The notes beneath the pieces were generated by a model. That model saw only the letters and a program-made list of their open reading frames with translations. It ran no database searches and was not told where the DNA came from. Position numbers and translations under genes: made by a program. Below, piece after piece: positions 6,557 to 14,994 of a DNA stretch of 15,469 nt (positions are counted from its first letter, which is position 1; every line of letters begins with the position of its first letter). Origin of the DNA: Ectocarpus siliculosus (lineage: Eukaryota; Sar; Phaeophyceae; Ectocarpales; Ectocarpaceae); contig FN649727.1 of assembly GCA_000310025.1 (NCBI GenBank), forward strand, positions 8,310,835-8,326,303, written 5' to 3'.

Positions 6557-6623
6557 TGGGTAGGATGTGTTTTCACTCGAGTACGACGTGGGCGCTCCCA
6601 TCTCGACCGTGGTTACGAAACAG
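6557..6623 (+). pseudogene. GCP3: GCP3-like exon d with in-frame TAG
   Basis: It has 67 bp. Its first T completes the AC of exon c as Thr, then GGG, TAG (6561-6563), and DVFSLEYDVGAPISTVVTK ending at CAG before GTAAGAAGC. The family motif here is DTGW-VFSL-Y, so TAG replaces a Trp TGG by one G-to-A change. The other nearby AG (6562-6563) would avoid the stop but shift the frame. Otherwise the exon is perfectly preserved. Confidence 0.8.
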
Positions 6624-6844
6624 GTAAGAAGCAAGCACGTTGTTGAGAGCTGGTTTACCGTTTTCCTCAATAGATATGTACCTCCAAGAGTGTTACCGTG
6701 TAAAACTACCGACGTGATGATAGTACGTGCGCCGGGTTTTGATGAGTGTATTGTTTTCCAATCATAGCATGAATTGGACTTTCCAGGAAACGCTCTTCTT
6801 GGGGCCCAATGGGCGTTCACAAGGTGATGGAAGGCCTTTACAAG

Positions 6845-7155
6845 GTTAGTGTATACCTCTCGGTGTCGTCGTAAGCGTTGTACAGTCACCGTTCTCGCAA
6901 AGAAAGACAACGTGGGTGTTTTGGGGGCGTTTTCGGCGTTTTTCTGACGAATTGGGCCTCGGGGGCGAAGTAAGCGTTGTGCATGCTGTTGCGGCAATTA
7001 CTGTGAGGGTCACTCTATAGTAGGTTGTCGAAATTGCCTTAGGGACTGCCGCTTCCAGCAAGCGACGTGAGCTTGCTCCCCAATCTGAGACTTTTGTTGT
7101 CATCTTGTTACCTCGTAACCCTTGCCCTCTCTTCATTCCTTCCTTCCAGGTAAAG
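6845..7155. other. Spacer without recognised gene
   Basis: No repeat or RNA recognised. The right end is pyrimidine-rich (CTCTTCATTCCTTCCTTCCAG at 7129-7149) and leads into the OTU-like segment. Confidence 0.4.
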
Positions 7156-7420
7156 GTTGTCCGAGAAGTTACTGTCCTTGGAGGACGCCGAGTGGTTCTT
7201 GACCTTGAACAAACCCGGCATTGAGGACGTGTACTCGATGGGCCAGACCATGGGCATTTCGATCCGAGGGGACGGCAACTGTTTTTGGATATGCTGCTCC
7301 CTTGCGGCGCTGCTCTGGGCATCGTGCCAGGACCGCCCACACCACGTCGAAGGCATTCTCACCCGTTACAGGGCTTTTGGCCGGTGTAGCCGTGCGTACC
7401 ACGCGCTGCGCTGGAAATGA
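7156..7420 (+). CDS. OTU-like cysteine protease segment (partial or relic)
   Basis: The frame from 7157 contains SIRGDGNCFW with GAC GGC AAC TGT at 7271-7282. The D-G-N-C-F/L-[FW] motif is the nucleophile motif of OTU-family deubiquitinases, followed about 17 residues later by DRPHHVEGI, resembling the H--VR segment after the nucleophile helix. It ends at TGA 7418-7420. The likely exon start is AG at 7154-7155; using the better TTCCAG at 7149 would put a TAA at once in this frame. The conserved C-terminal part of the fold with the catalytic His is missing, so this may be one exon of a larger gene or a remnant. OTU domains also occur in transposons and large DNA viruses, which this segment alone cannot decide. 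Confidence 0.45.
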
Positions 7421-8328
7421 AGGTGTGCTCTGAATCTTATCACCGTAAACATGAAATTGCGAATAGGTGGGCCCGTTGGGCTGTTCGCCGAGCGTACTAT
7501 TCAGCTCTATCTTAGCTCCGTCTAACTTGTTTCAGCTAAATGGAAGTCTGACTTAGTATCGTCCTTGCAGAGCATTGGGGCAAGCGACGGCAACATCGTT
7601 CAATGTACCTTGTCATGAACGACGGGCTGCTTTTGAATTGTGACATTAATCGTTGACATCGGGTTTCGTAATGTGGAACAGCAGTTGTACGCGTCTTGAG
7701 GTAGCTGGTTGTGACGTTTGTTACCAGTCTCCTGCGTAGCGTGTAGGCGGGTGTTGTTCGCATTTTGACCTACCTCCGCACACTACTCTTGTGTCCGATG
7801 CATAGTACATGAACCGCCGTCACGGGTCTACTCAGTAGTCGCTTGCAACAGATTGATGTCACTGAAAAAATAATACTTTCTCATGTGGATGGTATGATGT
7901 TTGGTTGACGTGGGAATGGCGACGTACGTCCTCACGAGGGAAGAAGTTGGTACTAAATAGCATTGCGTTCCCAGTTTCTCGCACTTGCTGCCAAAAGTGA
8001 GCGAATCCATTACCTCCCGAAATACGTGGTTCTTCGGTCGGACAGGTGATACTAGGTTGGCACCATTATGTAGGTGGGACGCCAACCCGTTGGTGCGAGC
8101 GATTTCCCGCGTCGCCTTTGGGTTCGGCAACGAGCACGCATGACAGGCAGTGGACCCTTTCCTTCATCATAAATATCCTGCAAACACCACCGAGAGTGAT
8201 AAAACGTCTCTACGTCATCTCAAACCGGTAAACGATGCAGGTCTTGCTACACAAGTTTCCCTGGTATGTTGTCAAACATTTGTATCATCCTTTTCGTTTC
8301 TTTTCCCTCCGTCGTTAACCCCTCGAAG
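7421..8328. other. Spacer or intron without recognised gene
   Basis: No family, RNA gene or repeat recognised on either strand. The last 50 bp (CCTTTTCGTTTCTTTTCCCT then a CGTTAAC branch-like site) form a strong 3' splice region for the exon at 8329. Confidence 0.45.
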
Positions 8329-8558
8329 GAGAACATGAACACGTTCGTTTCCTTCGTGGAGGTGCTTTTCTTGCCTTCGAGACGACGGACATCTCCAACC
8401 AGGATCTGGTTGGTACCCTTGTACGCCATATCTCTCGGAACCATTCGAGCGGAGGCAAGGAAGGCACTCTCCACGCAGACTTGTTCAAGGGCATGGTCCT
8501 GGCGACCAGAATCGCAGCCACGGTCTTTAAGACGCCGTCAGCCAAGCCCGAAGTCTTG
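8329..8558 (+). CDS. Unrecognised internal exon (76 codons)
   Basis: A long pyrimidine tract, a branch-like CGTTAAC and AAG precede an exon that opens with two bases of a split codon; 76 clean codons then run to a strong donor GTGAGTGAG at 8559. The protein reads EHEHVRFLRGGAFLAFETTD, then ISNQDLVGTLVRHISRNHSS, ending in KTPSAKPEVL. The composition is protein-like, with helical segments (LVGTLVRHI, LFKGMVLATRIAATVF). I do not recognise a family. No partner exon with a matching phase was identified nearby. Confidence 0.45.
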
Positions 8559-9992
8559 GTGAGTGAGGAACACGGTCCCGGTTATTTATCTTTTTGATGT
8601 TGTCCAGTCGTTGTCTTTTCGTTGGAGATACTGTCGCAGACCTTGCACGATATGTCACGATGTTTACAGTTTGCAACCCTCTAAACACTAGGTAATTCCG
8701 AGCAGGAGCGCTTTGGAGAGGGGTTGGTTCGTGGTCGCTGAACAACATGTTTCTCACCACGACCGCAAAGCAACAAATGTCTTGGGAGTGATGTGGGAAA
8801 CTCTGGCAAGCAGGCGGCAGTCCCGATCATCTGATTTCAATGCCGGCTCGAATAGCTTTATCGAAGGACAACTGCACCCACTAGTCTTGGTCCTCGGTCT
8901 GTTGCCACGATTCTGTAATACCTGCAATGTTCCATCCCTAGATTGTTCTGTATCTCGAACCCCGGGACACAGGCAAAGAGTTTGCCTGCCCATTTTCCAG
9001 CATGGTGGCTATCTATTTTTGTCCGAAACGCACAACCCATTTTGCGATTTTCCAATCACTGGTAGATAACGCACAAATCAACCTTGGTGCTCATACACTT
9101 AGACCTAGTCTTTGCTGGCACGAACACGCATGCTGTAATGGTTTCCCGCATCATGTCCTCATGAGGGCCGTGGGTGAACTCCTTTGGAACACAACCCGGA
9201 ATCACACCTCGACACTTCTGTGGGGGGGGACGAAGAGGCCCAAACAACTGAGAGTGTATTGCACTACTGCATTAGAAGCGCTGCCACTGCTGTCATCCTT
9301 GCACTTCATGCCAATGTCTGGAGACCGGAGAAGTTGGGCAGATCGAATGCTAATGCTTGAACACCCGTATCCTCGGATCCTTAAAAAACACGTACCACTG
9401 TTCGTAAATACCACTTTTTTCCTAGATTGGTTTCGCCACGGTGTCCACCTACACCGAAGGTGACGTGTTCGACCTGAGGCCTTGCGAATTTCGGGGGGTT
9501 CGCGTCGACATCGTGGTATATTACTGAGACCCCGACGGCGACCTCCACACAAACGTGGGTGCGTGTCTGTCGAAAGGGTTGGTTACAACGTATCCCTTTC
9601 GTGATTCTTACAGCATCCGAAAAGAAGGGTTGCAATCTAAAATAGCACCCATTGTCGCCGTATCGTAGCTATCACACCCGATATTCTCTATTTAGTCACC
9701 TTCGGACAACGCACAACCACAGCCGATATTTTTATCAAGGACTAAGAGTACTGAAACCTGCACGGTGACCGTCACACTTTTCGCATAGCTAATCCGTCGC
9801 TCACCCCCCACACGTGCTCCCCGTAAAGCTGTGCGTTTGCTCAGCCTCCTTGGAGGTCGTTGTCTCAGTCAAAATCGATCTTGATGTGTATTCGCCTACC
9901 TTTCGTCTTTCAGCGGTGCAACGACGAAGAAAGGGAGGAATTAATGTGGTTGTCATGGACCTATTTCGACCCACCTTCCCCTACTGGCCAAG
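8559..9992. other. Long stretch without supported gene
   Basis: It contains an open frame at 9002-9463 starting with ATG (153 codons), but its translation is compositionally odd (rich in His, Cys and Trp) and lacks recognisable motifs; it is treated as chance. No repeats or RNA genes seen. Confidence 0.4.
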
Positions 9993-10166
9993 GGCATCGC
10001 TCTTCGGAAGGGTGCTTTGGGACACTTTGATCTACGGATCGAAGCTTGCTCCAGCGTCGTCGGCACCGCCCTTGCTATTAATAGCGCTTTGAAGGTCCAG
10101 CAGCTTACGGACGAGGACGGCTCAACCGAGCGCTACCGGCGCTTGAAGGTGGAGATTATGTCCCAG
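9993..10166 (+). CDS. Unrecognised internal exon (58 codons, phase 0/0)
   Basis: After CCACCTTCCCCTACTGGCCAAG an exact 58-codon segment runs to CAG|GTAGAG. It reads GIALRKGALGHFDLRIEACS, then SVVGTALAINSALKVQQLTD, and ends RLKVEIMSQ. The strand-helix-strand pattern (DLRIEA, VVGTALAINSALKVQQL, LKVEIMS) faintly recalls Alba-type nucleic-acid-binding folds, but the diagnostic residues are not clear and this is only a guess. The frame is open from 9945, with an upstream TAA at 9942. Confidence 0.38.
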
Positions 10167-10409
10167 GTAGAGTTGACGTTGCTCTCAACCATTTTAGCTT
10201 TGCTTTCTCCACCCCCTGCAACATGTAACGTAGTGAAGGGCAAGCCCGGGTGCCGCCACTGCTCTCTAGCGTTCGCTTACGTGCGTAAGCCATCCACGTT
10301 CTTGGCGGATTCCCCCCCCTCCGATGGTAGTAGCAACTCAAACCCGGGTCACGTTACCGTCGAACTGCACTCATACAGATACTATGACACAGATTGGCAT
10401 TTCTCCTAG
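10167..10409. other. Probable intron between two candidate exons
   Basis: GTAGAG (weak donor) to TTTCTCCTAG (good acceptor). The preceding exon's frame stays open to 10409 by chance. Nothing else recognised. Confidence 0.3.
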
Positions 10410-10508
10410 AGGGTGCCCAGCGTGCTCGATGCACATCCCGCAGTCGGCGGTGGAATGCGTAATGTGTGGAGGCGCAGTGCCGGCCGGTTTCGTGTACGCT
10501 CCGAATCC
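10410..10508 (+). CDS. Zinc-ribbon exon
   Basis: Acceptor TTTCTCCTAG and donor GTGAGTG at 10509. The frame reads GCPACSMHIPQSAVECVMCG then GAVPAGFVYAPNP. The C-x2-C-x10-C-x2-C spacing with CPAC and CVMCGG is a typical zinc ribbon, a small zinc-binding fold found in many nucleic-acid or protein-binding proteins. The exon begins with one base completing a codon and ends in phase 2. Joining it to the exon candidate at 10718 does not keep the preferred frame there, so gene membership is unresolved. Confidence 0.45.
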
Positions 10509-10717
10509 GTGAGTGTTGCGGACCCGGCAGAGGAGATGGAGGTGGTGGCGATAGCAACGCCCAAGGGGGGGGGGTTGGAATCCGGCAGCGGGGGTGGCCG
10601 AGGTAGTGCCAGCCAGAGCCTCAGCGAACGACTCCGGGGCGCGATACCTCCACTTCCCAGGGGCGCGGGTCTCGGCCGGGTGAGCGAGGAGCAGATGAAG
10701 AGGGACTAACTCTCCAG

Positions 10718-11055
10718 CGTGCGCAACGACACCAACCTATCTCGAGGAAGAATTGCAGCGGGGACAAGGGTGGAAAAACTCCCACGTGGTGGCGTTATAC
10801 CGCGCGCAACAAGAACGGTGGTCTTGGGCCTCAGGGAATGGCCATCGAACAGCGCTGCAAGCAGCTGTAGAGCGAGTACGGGCTGTCATGGCGCATTTTC
10901 GTCAAGCTGATGAACCACAACGAGGAGAAAAACTTGCCGTAATGGCGGGGGATATCACAGGGGAGGAGGGACTGACGGGGCGTGACGACGGGGAGGAGTA
11001 TTTCCACGCTAAAAAAAAAAAATGGAATGTTGACACCACAGGATGGAGAAAGTAG
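10718..11055 (+). CDS. Candidate terminal exon, unrecognised helical protein
   Basis: It is preceded by GACTAACTCTCCAG, a branch-like site plus acceptor. The open frame from 10720 contains PTYLEEELQRGQGW, HVVALYRAQQERWSWASGNG and LQAAVERVRAVMAHFRQADE, then an acidic GEEGLTGRDDGEE and a Lys run (a 12-A tract at 11011-11022), ending at TAG 11053-11055. The middle is strongly helix-forming. A second frame here is also open to 10910, and the phase does not match the zinc-ribbon exon, so coding status is tentative. Confidence 0.3.
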
Positions 11056-11341
11056 TTCTTTGTACGGCAGTGTAGTTCGTGTCACCACAGCGATATTTTT
11101 ATCTCTGGATAGAAGCATCCCACAACCACCTCACGTGCATCCCAGAGAGCACAGTTGGTGGAGATGGCAGCATCGAAGGTTTGGCCTCGATGTGTCAACT
11201 ACGGAGCTACAGATGTGAACGCGCACGCTTGTCCGCTCCAAGTTGGAGAATGTGCGTGTGCTCGCTCTATTGACGACGCCCATAGACAAGCCAGGGTATG
11301 GTTTGTTTTCCCGTGTTTTGATCGGTGCTCTCCGCTTTCAG

Positions 11342-11537
11342 CGCCCGTGGCGGGTGGGTGTGTTACCCTCACGAAAGTGCCACGTGCACATTTCATAGCG
11401 TTGTGGACGGCAAGGTTGACGAACCCTTGTTCGTAATCTCGCCGCGTCCCCAAGATTTGCGGCTCCCTGTGGTCGGTGCTCCCAATAGAACGACGGATAT
11501 TGGATCTTGGATCTTGGGCCAAAGATTCGTTGGAAAG
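11342..11537 (+). CDS. Weak candidate exon, unrecognised
   Basis: A good acceptor (GCTCTCCGCTTTCAG) precedes an open frame from 11343 reading ARGGWVCYPHES, FHSVVDGKVDEPLFVISPRP and LRLPVVGAPNRTTDIGSWIL, up to a weak GTTCAA donor at 11538. The composition is more protein-like than the flanks. No family recognised. A possible upstream donor at 11296 would leave a 46-bp intron with a phase mismatch. Confidence 0.25.
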
Positions 11538-12054
11538 GTTCAACGGACAGTCGAAAGTCGAAGGGCAACTTCATTTTTTTTTATTTCGGTCAAGATCTGA
11601 TGGAAGATTTTGTGACCGTTAAAATTCCTTTTTTTATTACCTATTCCTTAATTAAATGTTCCAACACATGCCAAACGTTTTGCAATTTCAAATCCCAATC
11701 CGGCGGAGTCTGGGGGTTCTTCTTTGCTACCGCCGTATCTTGGTTCGCGTTGGATTGTTGGATAATATTTTTCGTTTGTCATGTCATCTTGCCGGTCGAC
11801 AGCTAGCTGTGGCGCTGTCCTTGAAAAGCTGAGCTTTTTCGGCGAAGGTAAAGGGAAGGAAGGGCTGTGAAGGTCGGGATATTATGGTATATCCATGCGG
11901 CACACACAGGCACACACTACATCCAAGAGTGCAGCACGTCTTTGTGTGTGTGTTCCTTCGTTTGTGTTCTCAAAATTATTTGCATCCAGCGCGGGAAGGT
12001 GCAAAAAAAAAGATCTGTCTCTCTTACATCGGCCATGTCAGGTACTGACACTAT
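11538..12054. other. AT-richer spacer
   Basis: Runs such as TTCATTTTTTTTTATTTCGG and CCTTTTTTTATTACCTATTCC, with an AC/GT-rich patch near 11900-11960. No gene recognised. Confidence 0.45.
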
Positions 12055-12340
12055 TGGGATCCCACGTGGGACGTCCCATGGGACACGTGGGCCGGCCCAT
12101 GGGACACGCGGGCCATCCCATGGGACAGGTGGGACATCCCACCTGTCCCGTGGGATGGCCCATACGGACGCACGGGACACGTGGGACGTCCCATGGGACA
12201 CCAAATCTAGAACGTGGGACGCGTGGGACGCCCCATGGCACCACGCTAGGGACGTCCCATGCGGCGCTCGAAAACAGGCGTGGGACGTCCCAGCCGGTCT
12301 CCCCTACGGTGTCCCACTGTGCTGTCCCACAGGCGTTTAT
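12055..12340. repeat. Palindrome-rich GGGACGTCCC / CCCATGGG minisatellite
   Basis: A dense cluster of short self-complementary words built from GTGGGAC and GTCCCAC. Four copies of GGGACGTCCC occur, near 12068, 12183, 12251 and 12284. Three 21-bp direct repeats begin CCCATGGGAC (12075-12095, 12096-12116, 12117-12137). A 50-bp near-perfect palindrome lies at 12111-12160. Open frames across it on both strands are low-complexity translations and not genes. Confidence 0.85.
12111..12160. repeat. 50-bp inverted repeat (24-bp arms, 2-bp loop)
   Basis: Left arm 12111-12134 (GGCCATCCCATGGGACAGGT then GGGA) and right arm 12137-12160 are complementary at 23 of 24 positions, around a central CA. The single mismatch is a T facing G. 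It could extrude as a cruciform or fold as an RNA hairpin. Confidence 0.9.
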
Positions 12341-12345
12341 AATAA

Positions 12346-13034
12346 TTAGATATTATATGTATTTATCAGCTAATTTTAGTGCAAGATAAGAGAATACCCG
12401 AACACAATGCATGAAACCGAGTTTGAATGTTAACGCTAACTTTCGAACTCACTCGTTTTGTTGGAACAGGGATGTGGGCGTGCAATGGAGTAGTGTTTAC
12501 ACATTGATAGTAGATCTGTACGCAGTTTCGGCCGCTGATTGGCCGAGCCTTCTGGTGGGGGGACGGCAGCTCGGGCACGGTTCACAGTTCTCCAGTTCTC
12601 TCCAGCGCTCTCTCTCGAGATGGTTCTGCTTCTTTAGGTCTGGCAGTCACCTTCATGCGGAGTAATGCATGTGCATGTGGTCTGGCAGTGGTACAGGGTA
12701 CAACAGCGGGCGGTCTCGTTGAAGGAGGCCTCGCACAGGTAGTTCCGCACAGGTGCCAGCCAAAGGATAATCAGCACCAGCTCAGGATAGTTGTGCTGAC
12801 CGAGGTGAGGTATCCAATGCGTGTCTACATATCCTGCTGTAGGCGTTGTGTTGTTGATGAAAACCACCAACGGTCAAACAAGAAGAGCACCTACTGCCGT
12901 AGCGGCCTAGCGGTGTTCTGAGCAGCTCATGTCATGTATGCAATGCTAACGAGCTGAGCGCTCCTGCTGTAACAACACGTGCCAGCCGAGCAGATAACCG
13001 CTCATGATTGTTAGATGTAGCGGCGGCTGATGTA
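12346..13034. other. Spacer without recognised gene
   Basis: It begins with an AT-rich patch (ATAATTAGATATTATATG) bordering the palindrome cluster. No coding segment, RNA gene or larger repeat recognised. Confidence 0.45.
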
Positions 13035-13153
13035 CTCTCTCTCTTTTTCTCTCTCTTTCTCTCTCTCTGTATCTGTCTACCTCTCTTCGTCTGCCTGTCT
13101 GACTCTCTCTCTGTCTGTCTCTCTCTCTTGTCTCTCTCTCCCTGTCTCGCTCA
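13035..13153 (+). repeat. CT/CTGT-rich microsatellite
   Basis: About 120 bp of CTCTCT, TTTCTCTC, CTGTCTGTCT and CTCTCC units, purine-poor on this strand. It is followed by CCCTCCCTCCCCAACAG, which would make a strong splice acceptor, but no recognisable exon follows. Confidence 0.9.
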
Positions 13154-13651
13154 GCTCCCCTCCCTCCCCAACAGATCGCCGGTGTGTTGGTACCTCTATG
13201 TAGCTCGCGTGGCTGACGACGCAACTGCTCATGAACATACCGCACATGACTCAAGATAACACACCCCCTGGACCAAATGTCAAAGCTCGATTGTTCAAAA
13301 GCAGCAACAGCAGTCGCATGGCCGAAAACGGCGGCGTTGAAGCTGTCCGGTTGAGAGCTCTCTGAAGACGTACCCTTTCGTCTATGCGTCCTCTTCGTGG
13401 AGTGTGTTATCTTGTGTCAATTCGGTAAAATGTTATACTAGTAGGCAAAAAGAATGAGAGCATTCCTCTCTCCGACGACACGACCGCAACCTGCTGCACC
13501 TGCTGGTGGTCGTCGGTTGGTAGCCTTTAAATGCTTCACAACTACAACTGTAAGCCGTATAACAATAAGAGTCCCATGCATCTTTATCTTTTCGTTTGCG
13601 TGAAAACATTTTGCTTATTTTGTTATTTTTTTGCACACAACTGCTGTTAGG
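13154..13651. other. Spacer without recognised gene
   Basis: Nothing recognisable on either strand. AT-rich near 13600-13635. Confidence 0.45.
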
Positions 13652-13759
13652 ATGAACGGAGGCGGGTGGCAGCTCGTACTGCCACGCGGCCGGAGGAAGC
13701 CAACGACGGCAGAGACGGTGCGATTCGCTTTTTCTCCCGGTCGACTTGCCATTCAATAA
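13652..13759 (+). CDS. Short ATG-started ORF or first exon
   Basis: ATG at 13652 opens MNGGGWQLVLPRGRRKPTTA and continues to TAA at 13757-13759 (35 codons). A GTGCGATTC after codon 22 might be a donor, making this a first exon. AATAAA at 13755-13760 overlaps the stop. It is too short for certainty and the family is unknown. Confidence 0.2.
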   Translation: MNGGGWQLVLPRGRRKPTTAETVRFAFSPGRLAIQ

Positions 13760-13963
13760 ACCGCTAGCCTGCCAAGAAACGAGTGACTATTGTCTTTTTT
13801 GAGGACGCAATCATGAAAGAGCGTTGCACGACTGCTGTGTAGCAGAAACATGGCAGCATGCCAACCCTTGTACAGCTGTGTTGCAGGAGCACGAAACGGA
13901 CCCTTTCCCATCGACAGATTACCAATACCAACCAGTTTAAAAATCTCTTTTCTCAATGCTCAG

Positions 13964-14203
13964 GTTGATGATAACCATGCCACTGCGTTCGAGACCCCGG
14001 AGGTTATGGCCGACGGAAAGGCGTTGGAGATGCTGTCTCAACTTCGCCGTATATTGCGCGACATTTTGATGCAACGGCGGGCAGTTGGTGAAGGTCGCGC
14101 CAAAAATGCTCAGGCTGAACTCGTGGCGTTGACTGAAGAATGCACATTGCACCTCGTGCTTGGCGTCAAGCCGGGGTGCGTGCTTCCGGCGCAGGCAAAG
14201 AAG
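13964..14203 (+). CDS. Unrecognised internal exon (80 codons, phase 0/0)
   Basis: Acceptor CTTTTCTCAATGCTCAG and donor GTATGTTG at 14204 enclose exactly 240 bp of open frame: VDDNHATAFETPEVMADGKA, then LEMLSQLRRILRDILMQRRA, later AELVALTEECTLHLVLGVKP and GCVLPAQAKK. There is a strong amphipathic helix in the middle. Borders, phase and composition all favour a genuine exon, but I recognise no family and see no matching neighbour exon before 14995. Confidence 0.45.
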
Positions 14204-14994
14204 GTATGTTGAGTGCATTGCACCCGTGTTGGATGTTTTGGTATCGTCTGATGTCGAGCAATCAGCATACTGCTGCAGGCCGCACTCATACACTCAAACA
14301 CCACGGGCTTTTGGCTTCTCGAATTTGAAGTCCTTTGTAGAACATTCTACAGCTTTGCACGACCACAAAAATGTTGTTTCATTACATAGTGCGGTAACTC
14401 TCTAGATGGGCATTGAGTTCCGCGAAGGGCATTGGATCCAATATCCAAGGGTGCACACCAGTCATCCCGCCCACGTAGGTACCCCGGGAGGGTCGAACAA
14501 AATTATCGTTTTTTCCTATTGTGGGGCCAAGGGGTTAGAGCACACTCCACGCCAAGCTTGTTGTGGGGGACTCATCGTGCGCTAGGGTTAGGGTTGACGT
14601 TTCACTCATACTTAGAGCGGGTTGGAGCTGGCGGGTTGGAGGCTCTCTTGATGTACGCACCCGTTTCGTGTGATCATGGCCTTGGGGTTCGCAAGAGAGA
14701 TCTGTACAGCTCGCGCATGGGGTACCCGGACAAATAGTCAACCGGTTCCCCCTCCTACCGCCCAAAACATCCCAAAGCAGAACTTGGGTACACTGGTATC
14801 GAAGACAGTCTCATTTTTTGGGCATCCTTGCAATTTCCCCCAAAAAAATGGAGTAATTTACAAATGATATTGCTCTAATGGTGGAGGCCGACATTTGGGT
14901 GATCTCAAGTCGATATTGTTGCCTCAATAGCACGTCATAACAGCATATCGCCTCCTCTTGTTTGCTTTGTTCGTTCTTAAACCTGTTCCATACT
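14204..14994. other. Intron or intergenic spacer
   Basis: No coding segment recognised. Contains two tandem TTAGGG units (14583-14595). The last 60 bp before the ATG at 14995 are pyrimidine-rich (CTCCTCTTGTTTGCTTTGTTC). Confidence 0.4.

Larger units (their letters stand above)
4343..6623 (+). pseudogene. GCP3: Gamma-tubulin complex component 3 (GCP3/Spc98-like), central exons only, with nonsense codon
   Basis: GCP3 is a core subunit of the gamma-tubulin complex that nucleates microtubules at spindle poles or centrosomes. Four exon segments follow the family order: IGKAINFLR (4343-4458), the YRLKSHLRVLKKFLLHGQ segment (5102-5269), GDLMLTLIEVLGPELDKKAT (5733-5920), and DVFSLEYDVGAPISTVVTK (6557-6623). 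Phases agree across junctions: 0 at 5269/5733, and codon AC|T at 5920/6557. The GPEL...YRHN and DVFSLEYDV motifs point to GCP3 rather than GCP2. The fourth exon has TAG at 6561-6563 where the family has an almost invariant Trp. No convincing N-terminal Spc97/98 exons or C-terminal exons are seen; a short remnant after TTTCCAG at 6786 (QWAFTR, stop, WKAFTR) may be a decayed fifth exon. It is probably a truncated pseudogene, unless the TAG is a local allele or an assembly error. Confidence 0.72.

Noticed and set aside
6356-6997. 213-codon open frame on the - strand
   Set aside because: It lies antisense to the GCP3-like exon, and its Arg/Glu-rich section is just the translated CT microsatellite.
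9002-9463. 153-codon ATG-started open frame on the + strand
   Set aside because: Odd composition, no motif, no clear splice or promoter context; a frame of this length can occur by chance in 15 kb of ~50% GC DNA.
11867-12389. Overlapping ~160-codon frames with GTRGPAHGTRGPSH-type repeats
   Set aside because: They arise from the 21-bp palindromic minisatellite, whose period is a multiple of three; frames are open on both strands for the same reason.
14583-14595. Interstitial telomere repeat (TTAGGG)
   Set aside because: Only two units, which is within chance expectation.
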